Shown piece by piece: positions 24,756-36,800 of a DNA stretch of 64,000 nucleotides. The notes under the pieces are model-generated. The model saw only the letters and a program-made list of their open reading frames with translations. It did no database searches and was not told the origin of the DNA. The translations under genes were made by a program, and so were the position numbers. Within the stretch, counting starts at the first letter, position 1, and every line of letters begins with the position of its first letter. The DNA is from Brevipalpus yothersi (lineage: Eukaryota > Arthropoda > Arachnida > Trombidiformes > Tenuipalpidae). The stretch is taken from the NCBI GenBank assembly GCA_003956705.1, contig QZCP01000836.1:1-64000 (forward strand). Direction: 5' to 3'.

Positions 24756-27700
24756 CTCGTATCTCATAACAACGGGGACATGAGGATAATCCATGTGATG
24801 AGGATCAGTTTTGGATGCTGTCATGAGTAAAAGTGGGATAAATTATGCTAGCGTAACGCAAAAAACCGAAGGAATACAACTGAATGAATTGAACAAATCG
24901 AATTAGAATCGAATTGATTTGATCTTGAAGCTTGAGGCTGAGCTTCTTTTTTCCACTCAAAAAATCAAAGTATACACATACACACACATACCACTCTTTT
25001 AATCCGCTTTGGAAAGTGTCAAAAAAGATTTTCAAAGTAACTTGAAACTTTTCTTTTCTTTCGTTTTTTGATGATTATTTTTCATTGTTTCACTTGTTTA
25101 CTCACGTTTTTTGAAGGATGTCTCAACTCACTTTCAAGTCTATTTTTTGTGATGTGTTTTAAAAGTGTGTTTGTGTGTATGTATGTGTGTGTGTAAGTGT
25201 GTACATTTAAATTGAAGAAAAAATTACGCTTCCTTACGCTTTCTATCTATGTGTGTGTGTATATACCTTTTGATTTTACCTGTCAGTTTTCATTTAACAT
25301 TCGAAAACACACATTATGTATACCTTTTTTTTCTTTCTGTTCAGAACACACAAAATTTCGAATTCAAATTTTAGCCCATAAAATGAGAAGAAGAAGAAGA
25401 AGAAATAAGAAAAAAAGAGTTTATCCATTCGTGTAAAGTATATCATGCAAAACAGCATCAAATCTTTTTCTCTCTCTTCTTGGTGGAAACTTTCATCTTC
25501 TCTTCATCTTCTTTTCATCTTCTTTTTATCTTCTTTTCTCTTTCTTTCCTCTCTTTTTTGACCATTCCCCAATGATAACATGTCTGATCATGTAAAATAT
25601 AATGGAAAATTGATGATTGTTCATCAATGATAGTGATAGCTGAAGTATTAAAACAATCGTTTCATTCATTTGTTTTTCATTTGCATTCTTTTTCTTTTTT
25701 TTCCTTCTCATCTGGATTGTAGCTGATTTTAGCTACATTATTGGCTACTTCATGTGCTGAAGAGAGTCAAATAATTAGCAAAATAACAAGTTCAAGTAAT
25801 AGTGATACACAAAAAGATTTGAAAACATCAGCATCTAGTACGTCATCTAACACTGCATCCGCATCAGTTTCATCATCGGCAGCTGCAGCATCAGTGCCAT
25901 CCGCATCAGTTGAATCCCTTAAAGTGTCCGAAACAAGGCCACAATCGGGAACCGATTATTCGGAGCACACTGAGCACTCATATAGCCAAAGTTCTTCGTA
26001 CGATCAAAACGTACCATCTAACGGTAATACCGGATATTCATCCTATGGTTCTATCAATAACCAGGGAAACTCTGGTGAAACCAGCTATTCTGTTGCTCCA
26101 GAATCGGGCTACAATCAGCAACAGCCCGGAAGCCATCAATCGTCGGCCAGTTACGGTACTTCCGGTCAAGATGATTCCTCCACCGGTCACCAACAACAGC
26201 CAGCCAATGGTCAAGGTGGCCCGCAAGCTGTATACAGTGGTGGACAGGGTGTCAATGAGATAGTTGATTATCGTGGTGGATCAAATGGTAAAGAATATTC
26301 AGGTCAAGGAGAAGGTGATTCATTTAAAACTTCCGTCGGCTATGGAGCTGGACGAGGTGGTAATGTTCCCGAATTTGGAGACAGAAATCCAGAGACTGTC
26401 TATGATCCAAGTGGAGACTATTCACAAGGTGGACAAGACTCTATGAACAACAACAACAATAACAATAACAATAATAACAACAACAATAATAACGGTCCTC
26501 AATATGGTGGCTCAGCTTCTTCCGGTTATCAAGAAAATCAAGGTTAGTAGTTGTAGGGGTAAAAAATATATATATATATCTGGCCTCCACACATTTTCGA
26601 GAGAGAGAGAGGAATAGATTTCATTTGGCTCGTTGATGTATTAATCCAATTTAATCATTTCGATTATTTGGGTGCTCAACGATTGTAGGGATTACAAGCA
26701 CTCCTCATTTTGATTACCACTTTTGCAATCAAATAAGGCTTATGGGCCCAAGAGTATGCCAAGAGTACATGGGTCAGAATGGAGAAGAAAGGATCGGCCG
26801 ACAGGAAAGTGGCCAAGAGGCATGATTTTGCTTCGTTGAGAGCCAGAATAGTGGATTAAATGAGAGAGAAGTTTTAGTTATTATTATCATCATTTCAGCA
26901 CATCGATTTTGATAAGATGCTGAGGGAGAGAGGAAGAAAGAGAGATGACAGGCCCACATAAGTTGGTGGGAATCATGAGCAAAATCATTCTAAATCCTTT
27001 CTTGACATCCTCTTCTTTACCCATTAATCGGACAAGAAAGTTATCTCCTTCATTTTTATCATTCTCACTTTGATAATCTTTCGATAAAGTTGAATCCTAC
27101 CTGAACACACACACAAGCGATTGAGGTCTTTCGTGTCCATTTTGATCATTTCAACTTATCATCGGAATGTTAGTGTGTCCATTGTTCTACTGTTAACCTC
27201 TTGATCGTGAAAAAGATGATCACTGAATTCTTTTTTCCATTTGACAACAGTGTATTGGAAAAAGAAAATCATTTCACCCTTAATCCTTACTATTTTTGAT
27301 TCAATACTTTATCTGGGATTAATTTTGGAAAATTTCTCTTTGTCTTCTTCTCCCCTTCTATTGCAATATCTCCCTACTAATCTAGATTCTGGTGAAGATG
27401 AAGGTAGCCCATACCGAACAACTGAACCCGAAAATGTTCAATCCAATCCATCCCAGCAATCCCAGCAACAACGTCCCAAATCATCAACCCTAGCATCACC
27501 AGGACCAGTGCCCGATTACGGTGGTTTCCGTCCGGTGATAAGACCAAATATTCAGATACAAAATTTGGGTCCACAAAATTCTGATGAATACTCAAGTGGA
27601 CCAGGTGATTATCGTGGACCAGGTGGAGGAATGAGCATTCAAACTTATCCAGCCAAAGCATACGCATACACTGTGGTTGGCAATGAGGGTAATAGTGATG

Positions 27701-29340
27701 AATATTCTGGTGAAAAAATTGAAATAGCACCCTATCAAGGTGGCCGAGGACCACAGGACAATTATGGTAATGGTGGACAGTCCGGACCACGACCTGGATA
27801 CCATCCACTTCATCATCCACGAGAACCTGTGATGGGCAATGCTGGCTATGCTCTGGACTATGGAACCGGTAAGCCATATGGTGGTGATTTGACCAAGAAA
27901 CCATATTCTCTTGATTCTCGAGGCAATTTGAACAAAGTGATCACAATGCCAATGACTTATGATGAAAATGTTAAGCCATCCGGTCAGGGTTACTCAATGT
28001 CACCAGCCCAACCAGGCAGTGGATCTGAATTCGGATCACAGGCATTCCATTATGAAGTTTCCCAGCCTCATGATGCACCCGGAAGTCAGGGATCAGAATC
28101 AAATTATGAAGGTTCTCGTGGCTTTAGTGGTCCATTTGAAAATAAGCCAGTCAATTTTGAAGCCAGCGGCTCATATGAACAGGGTGGCAATTTTGGACAA
28201 TCATCATTTGAACATCAACCACGACCTGGTGTCTATGGTCAACAGGTTGGCCCACAAGTGAGTCATGTGACCCATGAGTCCAGTTTTGCGCCAGGAGAAA
28301 GTTTTATGAATAGTAATGAGCGACCAGCATCAGTGGCACCAAACGGTGGCTACAAGATGGGTCCATCAGTAGGTTACGAGGGTCCATCATCACCGGGATC
28401 CCCAGCTGGCTTTATGGAAGGTTCAGGCTATGAGGGTGGACACGGTGGTGCCGGTCCTTCCGGTCCATACCATGGCCCTGTGGGCTCAGTTTCCGCAGCA
28501 TCCAATGTTGCTGGGTCTGAAGGTGGTGTCGGTGGTCCATCTGTGCCATCATCAGTTGAATCAGCTTACGGTCCAGCATCATCAGTTGAAGGTGACTATT
28601 CAACTGGTGGCTTTGGAGGCTCAAGTTTTGCCGAAGGAATGGAAGGTCCAGCAGCCGGTGGTCAACCGGGAGGTCCTGGAATGTCCGCTTTCAATTCACC
28701 AGCACTCGGTGGATACTCTCTACCTGATGACAGTTATATGCAATCACTGTTCGGATTTCCAGCATACGATGTTGGTAGCCCCAAAGGTCATCCATATCTG
28801 GCCGCTGCTGGATCAAATATGGTGCCAGCATCCTTTGGTCCATCGCCACCAATGCGAAGACCCATGGGTCCAGGCTCATCGGGATCATCTTCATCCGCAT
28901 CTTCATCATCCAGTGGTGGTGGCGGTATGAGCTCATTTTTACCTTCAATCAAATTAACTAGTTCTGGTATCAAATTGACCGGATTCGGTCAAAATATAGG
29001 CACTGGAATTGGTTCCAGCTTAAATTCAGCATTGGCCTCATCTTTTGGCTCTAGTCTTAGACCTGGTGGATCACGTCCAGGATCATCTTCAGGATCATCT
29101 GCCATTGGTGGAGGTTTTGGAGGCTCATTGTCCTCACTATACAATAGTTTGGGTGGCCTTGGTGGTCTCGGTGGTCCTTTTGGTGGATTAGGAGGATTCA
29201 ATTTTGGTGGAAATGGCCAAAATAACGGTAACGGTAACGGTGCCAATGCAGCATCCGCATCAAAATTGATTCCACAAGTGATTCGAGCTCCTCTTAGAAC
29301 AATGTATAGAGCTATCATGGGTAATCCATTAGCAGGTTGA
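23192..29340 (+). CDS. Large Gly/Ser/Pro/Tyr-rich secreted protein, probably structural
   Basis: Three exons join in frame: 23192-23206, 25723-26542, 27386-29340 (930 codons, 929 residues). Exon 1 encodes only MHLRM and stops at a perfect GTAAGT donor. Exon 2 begins LILATLLATSCA, so together they make a classic signal peptide cut near residue 17. The mature chain has no cysteine. It is dominated by Gly, Ser, Pro, Tyr, Gln and Asn, with a run of about 16 Asn near residue 246, irregular GYEG/YGP/SGP motifs, a Ser-rich stretch near residue 785, and a GGLGGLGG segment near residue 870. It ends in a less repetitive tail, SKLIPQVIRAPLRTMYRAI. An intron splitting the signal peptide and this composition are typical of arthropod cuticle, silk, eggshell or adhesive proteins, but I recognise no named family. 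A TATA box lies upstream. Confidence 0.85.
23207..25722 (+). other. Intron 1 of the Gly-rich secreted protein gene
   Basis: A 2.5-kb phase-0 intron from GTAAGT to a T-rich acceptor ending GGATTGTAG. It contains a 65-nt (GA)n tract at 24688 and no coding segment I can support. The frame reading through from exon 1 to 23536 is intron read-through. Confidence 0.75.
24688..24752. repeat. (GA)n microsatellite
   Basis: Perfect (GA)n of about 65 nt in intron 1 of the Gly-rich protein gene. Confidence 0.95.
26543..27385 (+). other. Intron 2 of the Gly-rich secreted protein gene
   Basis: An 843-nt phase-1 intron from GTTAGT to CTAATCTAG. The open frame continuing upstream of exon 3 (from 27241) is intronic: it lacks the composition of the protein and contains the acceptor. 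Nothing else is seen in it. Confidence 0.75.
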
Positions 29341-31924
29341 GTTTATTTGCCCATTTTTGCCTTCTTCATCTTCTTCTTCTTCCTTTTCTTCCTCTTCTTC
29401 TTCTTAATGATCATCATACAAAGTAAACACACACACACACGCACACACAAACGTCCCTTTTCGTTAAGGTAAAACAATCAACAACAACCAACAATAACAA
29501 TCAACTGTCATCGTGTTGATCGAAATAGTAATAATAATGATAATAATAATAACAATATTAATGATAAGAATGGTGAATATACTCACATCACATTCGCTCT
29601 CTCTCTCAACATTCTATTAGGATGAAACCGACACACTTAAACACACGATCTTCCACTCTCTTGATCACACAAATACTTTCCAGAACGGCCATGCTTTTCA
29701 CTTTTTTTTCACAACTTTTACTCAAAAAAATTTCTCTCTCTCTCTCTTTCTTCTCATAACACCTTTTGTGTGTGTGCTCAAAAAGCCATTAAGTGCAAAA
29801 AGTGATGAAAATCTTGTGAAACGTGATTTTGACATGAGAATCACTTTTTTTTCCATGCCATCATGATGAGGCATCAGAAAAAAAGCATCTCTCCCATGTC
29901 TCCGTTTTTCTCTTCTCTCTCCATCTTCCTCTCTCTTCTTCTTTCTCATCTCTCTCTTTTTCACTTTTTATCTTTATTCCTCTCTCTCTCTCCTTCCCTT
30001 AGAATTGGCATATTTTTTCAATTTTATCCACCAGTCTTGTAAATAGTCTACCAATAACAATAATAATACTTTGAAAACAAATCAAAATTATTCCTTTATT
30101 ATCTCCATTAAGAAGCTACCCTTCGTTGCTATTCAATATCTTTTCATGGGAAAATCGCAACCAGTGAATAACATACGATTGACTCAACGTAAACATAATC
30201 AATAACAATTAAGAGTCTGTGATCTAGGTCTCGAATGAATTTTGATTAAGAGAGATGAGCTAAATCTGACCAATTTAGGCACAGAAAACAGAGTGGGGAA
30301 GAATTTTTTTCCCATCATCATCGTCAGAAAAATCGTTCAAAGATGTCAAAATTCTTTTTTTTCATCAAAAATACTATCTTATATATATCGTAAGTATTTG
30401 TGTTATTGATCCAAAATTGGTTCCTGAATTCCTTAAATATATATATTTATATATACATGTATATTGAGATAAGTGAGAGAGAGAGAGAGAGAGAGAGGGA
30501 TGTACAAGTTGAATAGATTTTCGCAGTTTAGTGTGCACACTTATTTGGTTTTGCTCGATTCTCTTCATCCGTTCGAAGAGATGGGAAGTAAGATGATGAT
30601 GAAGAAGAGGAAAAAGAGGAAAAAGAAGAAGAGAAAGATGGAGATGGAGAAAAGCTAGCAAAAGTAAATAAGATCCCGAAATGGATCAGGATACAGGTCA
30701 TATTATGTGCCTTGATTTTGAGAAAAATAAAAACATAAGAATAAGAATAAGATATCTTTAATCGATCATCAAAATGAATCTCTTATTTCTATATCAAGAT
30801 TTGTAACCAGAAAAGGAACTCTCTCTCTCCTCCTTCTCTGATGAGAGCTAGAAAGAAAAATGGAATGAAAAGACCATTTGATGGGATGGAAAATCTTTCG
30901 ATATTAGGCCAAAAGTACTCTTAAATAGCTGATTACTGATAGAATTTCATCTCTAAAAATGATTTGAAGCTCAATAAATAAAGCTTCTACACCAAATTTT
31001 TACCAAAATTTGAAATTATTTTCATTGGACAAGATTTAACCTTGATACGATAGACTTGAAAGCTCATTAAATTTGTAGCAATTCAATCCAAGATATGCAT
31101 AGATAGAATAGAGAATTTTTTTCATAATAATTCATGGTGAAATCACGATTCTAACAAACTTTTTACCAAACGATAAAGACCGTGAAAAGTTTTGAAGTTT
31201 GAAACTTTTTCGAGTTCTAATTGAGATAGAGAGAATATATGAAAGCAAATAGTAAGCTTTCGAGTTGATTCATCATGATAATCAGTTACTAAAGTGTGTA
31301 CACATGTATATACCTTCAGGTTATGTGGATGAATCTTTTTTGTTACTTGTGTATTTTTATATTTTTTCTAGAACCGATGAACATCTTGTCAGCCAAGATA
31401 TCAGTATAATGCGTAATAAATCTTGGGAGGACATAAAAAGAGCACTCAACGATAGGAGAAAGTCAATAACCTGTAAGATTGCTAAGAAATTAGCACAAGT
31501 CGCCAAAAGTGAGTTAGTGTGTAGGTTTGAATCGGAAGCCCGAAAAAAATGATTACAAGCAGACTAAAATCTTAATCATCTTTCCTTTTCGTGGCCAGTA
31601 GCACAGTACAGAATAGCATATGACCTGAAGCGGTATAGTTAATTCTTGCTTCAAAATGTTGGATATAAGTGTATATGTGTGTGTGTGAAGAGAATTTTTT
31701 GGAAGGTAGAGAGAGAGAGAGAAGATGAAGAAGAACGGTCAAAAAATTTTGATCCAAAGAAGTGGTCAAAAGAGATGAGGTCGAACTCTCATATCAGACA
31801 TACACATCAAACGCCTCCATCTTTGGGTAACAACAATGTTCGTTCGAACGAAATAAGTATATATAGTATAATCTAAGATGAACACCTCTCTTAGTCAATC
31901 ACCTGAGGGCTCAGGAACTTTTAC

Positions 31925-31926
<2 letters not shown>

Positions 31927-31962
<36 letters not shown>
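31927..31962. repeat. (CT)n microsatellite
   Basis: Perfect (CT)n of about 36 nt in intergenic DNA. Confidence 0.93.
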
Positions 31963-31970
<8 letters not shown>

Positions 31971-32171
31971 TCCTTCGATGGCCGATAAACCTGAGGCGAG
32001 ATCCGAAAAAGTTTATGTGAAACTGATTCTTTTCCCGATGGATTTGATGATACTCTGCTCGCCTGTTTATGAGGGCAAGTTAACCCAATAATAGATGACT
32101 GTTCCCGTAATCTCATTCATTGAGAAAGATTTGTTGCTACGATGATTCGCGAAACATTTGGACTTAAAAAG

Positions 32172-32189
<18 letters not shown>

Positions 32190-32261
<72 letters not shown>
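32190..32261. repeat. (GAAA)n followed by (GA)n microsatellite
   Basis: A few GAAA units pass into about 72 nt of perfect (GA)n. It has the same compound form, on the other strand, as the tracts at 9359 and 22345. Confidence 0.95.
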
Positions 32262-32262
<1 letters not shown>

Positions 32263-32771
32263 AGTTTTTAAGGATGCAATTTTTAAGTGCGGTGGCAAGA
32301 TTCGGTGTATAACCGAAGTTTGTATTCACTCTCGAAATAGCGAGCCTCGAGGATATTCAGATATTCACCTTACCTAGTCAATAGTGAACGAAACTTTATT
32401 GGCCGGAACAATTAATGGAAAATAATTTAATCCAATCAAACACCTCAATCGGTATGCGCTTGTATATCTCAGGCTGGCATTTGATTACAAGATCATTCCG
32501 CTTCCTGGGGTCGTTACTAAAGCAAGGGATTACAGAATTCGAATCATAAACCATAAAACTACTATACCAACTTTGTAGTTACAAAGTTTTTCTACTCTCA
32601 TCTCGAAAGTAGTTCATTGTGTTGAATTAAATGTTATCAAGTTCATTGAGCGTTAGAAGTAGATTAGAATTTGATCAATAAACATTCCATTGAACATTTT
32701 TCCCAACTGATAAGAAAAAATTTACGATAAAAAGAGTAATAATAATGGGAGAGAAAAGAGAGAAAAAAAGT

Positions 32772-32775
<4 letters not shown>

Positions 32776-32812
<37 letters not shown>
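32776..32812. repeat. (GA)n microsatellite
   Basis: Perfect (GA)n of about 37 nt, the last long tract before the housekeeping block. Confidence 0.93.
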
Positions 32813-32817
<5 letters not shown>

Positions 32818-33896
32818 GACGCCTCAAAAGATGTTAGTGAAAAGATAATCGAAGGCGAAAAAGATATTATTAATAAAAAAAATCATCTATTCATTGAGTT
32901 GGTTGAAGATGAGCAAGTATGATAGATATTGCTGATAATATCATGAAACTCTAGACACCTCCTGATGTGAATTTCCTACCTGAATCCCTAGTGAGCACAG
33001 TGGAGAGAGGAGCAATAATATCATGCTCCAGGCATTTTGGCCCCTCAGGAATAGAGAGGATGAGTCCGAATGTACCTGTTGAGAAAGGTTTGACTTGATG
33101 AGCAGACTTTTTGATGTTTTGATGGAGAGAGTGAAAGAAGCCCGGGGTAAGATAATGAAGAACAGCGAAGCTCGCCATCACCTTCTAAATTCGGAAATAT
33201 GCTTGCGCTTGATGACCCAATCATGATTGAATTTTTCTCTCAGTAACTTGATTATGATCGTATCATGAATAATGAACAAGATTTGAGAAGTGAAATTGTG
33301 TGTGTAAGAGAGAGAGAATAAAAATAAACCGTCACTTATGATGAAACAATTCGATATAATCCACCTCTTAATGGATGATGGACTATAATAATCAATGACA
33401 AAATTTATCATTCCGGGGAGAGACAAATTAATTTCTTGTTTCAATATTTTGAAAATTATACGCTTATCTTTTGAACATCTTTCATATTGAACGATGTTTA
33501 TAAGTTCTCTCTCTAATCAGAAAACAAGTTATTTTCTTTGATTCTGTATCAGAGTTAGCCTTTCTTTCCAAAATATACTTTATTGGAACAAATTAGAAGG
33601 ATCAGAAAATTTTACTATATTGTCTTGGAAAATCATCACTGCCAAAGTAGAAAAAATCTTTTTTTATAAACAAGAGAATCTGCAAACTGCAGACTCTTTA
33701 TCAAAGTAAATTCCCTAATTTCTTCTTCCATTACTAGAGAGGAGAATAAATATACATCTTCAATAGGAAATTATGAAAACTAGTGTCGCTCAATATATAT
33801 TGTCTGTTTTAGTTTTGATTCTCCGTCAATGATTCTCACGCTTTTCATAATTCGATTCAAACCAATTATGTGATACATATGACTCAGAGATGCCTT

Positions 33897-36800
33897 TCAA
33901 TTCTCATTCATTGGAGGTGGTGTTGAGGGGACATATAATGAGCCTCCCTGAGTTAAATATCCAGCAACGTTCGCGTTACCTGTGATAGAAATTTAACCAA
34001 TAAAAGTTCATGAGCAAATTGAAAAGTGAGTATACATGAATAGTATATATTTATGTGGACTTGAACAATGAACTCACCAGTTAAATAAGATGGAACTTGA
34101 GAGTTGGTTATGAACAGGTCGTGTTTTTGGTCCCTAAACTCTGACCAGACAGGATTTTTATCAAGAATGTTATTAATTTCTTGTCCATAACTTTCACTTC
34201 TAAGCATTGACTTGAGTAAGTTGACAATTATGGCTTTGGTACTATTGTCGAAAGATGATTGACCAGAATCAAGAAGTTTGAGAAGGAATGGAACCAATTT
34301 CACTTTCAATGCGATGGGAACAAGTTTATCTTCTTCTCCTGAATCAAACATATTGTTCAAAGTTTGACATCCCAAAGTGGCCAATGAATTGTCGAAAGAT
34401 ATTGCCTTGATCATCTGAGAGAGGATCTGATCATTTTTCAGCATGGAATCAACGCAAGGTTTGTTGTACGATAGTTCATGAAGGATGTGCATAGAAGATT
34501 GAGCCACCAAAGGATACTTGGTATTAGAGAGTTGATCGATAAAGCTCTTTATACAACCCATTGGTGGGATCATTTCCGAATAGTATGAGCTAGAATGAAG
34601 TAGCGATACCAGAGCTTTTGTGCACAATTCTAGAGTTTTTTCCTGAGAATGGGGAAAAAATTCAGTTAAGAACCTATAGTCAAAATTTACTAACCAAATA
34701 ACTTACTTCGAGAGTGGATTTATTCATGAGGTTTTGTATTGTGTTGATGAGTTCGGTTAAAAATTTCTTTGGCTGTGATGGGCTCCATGCTGGATTAAGC
34801 ACAAATATTCTGAGATATACTCCGGCAATCACAATTTCACCAGCGGCTATTGGCAAATGAATCTCAAAGTCCTCCGAAAGTTTCCAGTTGACGGAAGGAT
34901 TCTCTAATTGACTAGCATAGAGTTCTTGGGCCATTTGAGCAATAGTCTCTGACACTTTCTGGCGACCTTCATCATTCCATATTAGTTCTGGGTTTTCTTG
35001 ATTTCTTCCGAAAAGATTGACTGCCTCGGATGGAGATTCTTTCATACTCTCAATGAAAGATTCTGGTAAAAATTTACACAAAACCAATCGAATTCTCGGG
35101 CCATTCAGCTTATCGTTGGTCATTTTCGTCAGCAACTCTGCACTAGTTTCACGAATCTTATTATTTGTTGAATTACAAAAAAGATTGAGTAGGTATAAGA
35201 TTGCACCTTTTGTCAAAGCTTCTTTGACCAGTTTGCTGTTTGACATGAGAGGTAGCAAAGTTTCGAGAGCAGCTTGATCTCGGGCGGAAGTATCACTACC
35301 TTTGGTAGGATATATAACAAGTAATAAATAAGTCAAAACCTCGGATGCAGCGATATCCTCTACACATTCTTGACTACCACTCAATAGGGCAATCAAGTTG
35401 ATCACAATGCTCTGTATCTGGGGTAGTTGAGGAAGCCTTAATAGACTGAACAAAAGTCTGAAGTGACCAACACAATTAACCTCAACACCTTGATTATTTT
35501 TGATGACATTGAATAATGCTTGTAAGCACATCTCAACTTTTTTGATTCTTTCGGGATTCAATTGACTAGGTGCAAGAGAGAGTGCTGAATGAAGATACTG
35601 AGCTTGAGAGCCTATGAAATCAAGTAAACTCAATGTGAATTCTTTGGCATTGGTTAGGGGGAATGAAGGTTGCTGATTGTATACTCGAACGAATATTTCA
35701 CCAACAATCAACTCCTCTCGGTGACTTGAGAAAGAGAAATTGGCTCCATATGCATCACTCTCACAGCGACCAGTTTTGATGATCTCTTTTTGTCTTGCTT
35801 CCAGAAACTCAATGAGCTCAGCCCGAGTTGAATTGTTCCATACTAGATATGGATTCTCTACATTACTATTCAGAGTTTTCAACAATTCAGCGACATTTGA
35901 AACTCCAAATTGTCTGGCAACATATGGAGTGAGGAGAGATCGAAGACAATCACGGATAGTTGGATTGAAATCAGATGCACTGAGAGCAAGTTCCTCCTCC
36001 GTTAAATCTCCAGCCAAGCGAGCGCAAGCAATCACACTCATCTTTGCTAATTGATTTGCGATTTCCTGTTGATTTGTTTCTTCATCAGCCTCAACGCCTC
36101 CTTCTTCAAGGGTAAAATCATATTTGAATAGGAAGAGAAGTAAACTGAATAAAACTCCGGCGTCAAATAGCTGATGCTGTAGTTTTTCATCAGCTGCAAA
36201 CGATGAGATACATTCGACAGCACAGAGACAAAGTCGAACGAGATGTTTGAAGTACAAAATTCGACCAATATCTTTCGAAATTGATGTCAATTCTACTATT
36301 CGTGTTCTAGATGCATGGAAAGAAGCAGCTACAGTGAAACATCGAACAATGTGTGTGCCAACTTGAACAGCAACATCGGTAGGCTTAGAAGAATGAGATA
36401 ATACTGATATGCAACGAGAGAACGCATCTTTCAGAATTTCCAGTCCACCTTCTCGACGCAGTTCTTCTGCGTTGAGAGCTGAGCACTTCACAGTATGAAA
36501 AGCTGTCTCACAAGCATGAGCTAACAGAGGATAAGGCTTGGAAAATAATTGCTCATCTTCTGTTTCCATCCGGAGAGTCTTGATTAACATGGGATATCCC
36601 GCATATTTGTAAGGGTGAAGTTCATCGGAGCATTGACTGAACAGTATACTTTGAGCTCGGAGAACCAGAGTGATGTTGACTGGATCTGGGCCTTCTATGC
36701 AGCGATTTCGGAGTGCTTGACTACAGAGGAACTCATAGGCTCGATTAATTTCTTCAAACTTTTCTCTGCCATCAGGATTTTTGTCAGGATGATATTTTTG

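Larger units (their letters stand above)
29341..33896. other. Intergenic region between the Gly-rich gene and DNAJC13
   Basis: 4.5 kb of AT-rich DNA with (CTT)n, (CA)n and several (GA)n/(CT)n tracts. Both flanking genes end into it. No clear poly(A) signal was found within 300 nt of the Gly-rich stop. A plus-strand frame at 31371-31552 begins after an acceptor-like TTTTTTCTAG and is lysine/arginine-rich, but no start, partner exon or family was found. No transposon or RNA gene was recognised. Confidence 0.6.

Noticed and set aside
26441..26495. (AAC/AAT)n run considered as a non-coding trinucleotide microsatellite
   Set aside because: It lies in frame inside exon 2 and encodes a poly-Asn run using both Asn codons, so it is treated as part of the protein.
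27241..27385. Open frame upstream of exon 3 of the Gly-rich gene
   Set aside because: It is continuous with exon 3 but precedes a clear acceptor; exon 2 joins to exon 3 at phase 1 and keeps the protein's composition.
28412..29318. Pro- and His-rich frames on both strands over exon 3 of the Gly-rich gene
   Set aside because: They are translations of Gly/Ser codon repeats in the wrong frames.
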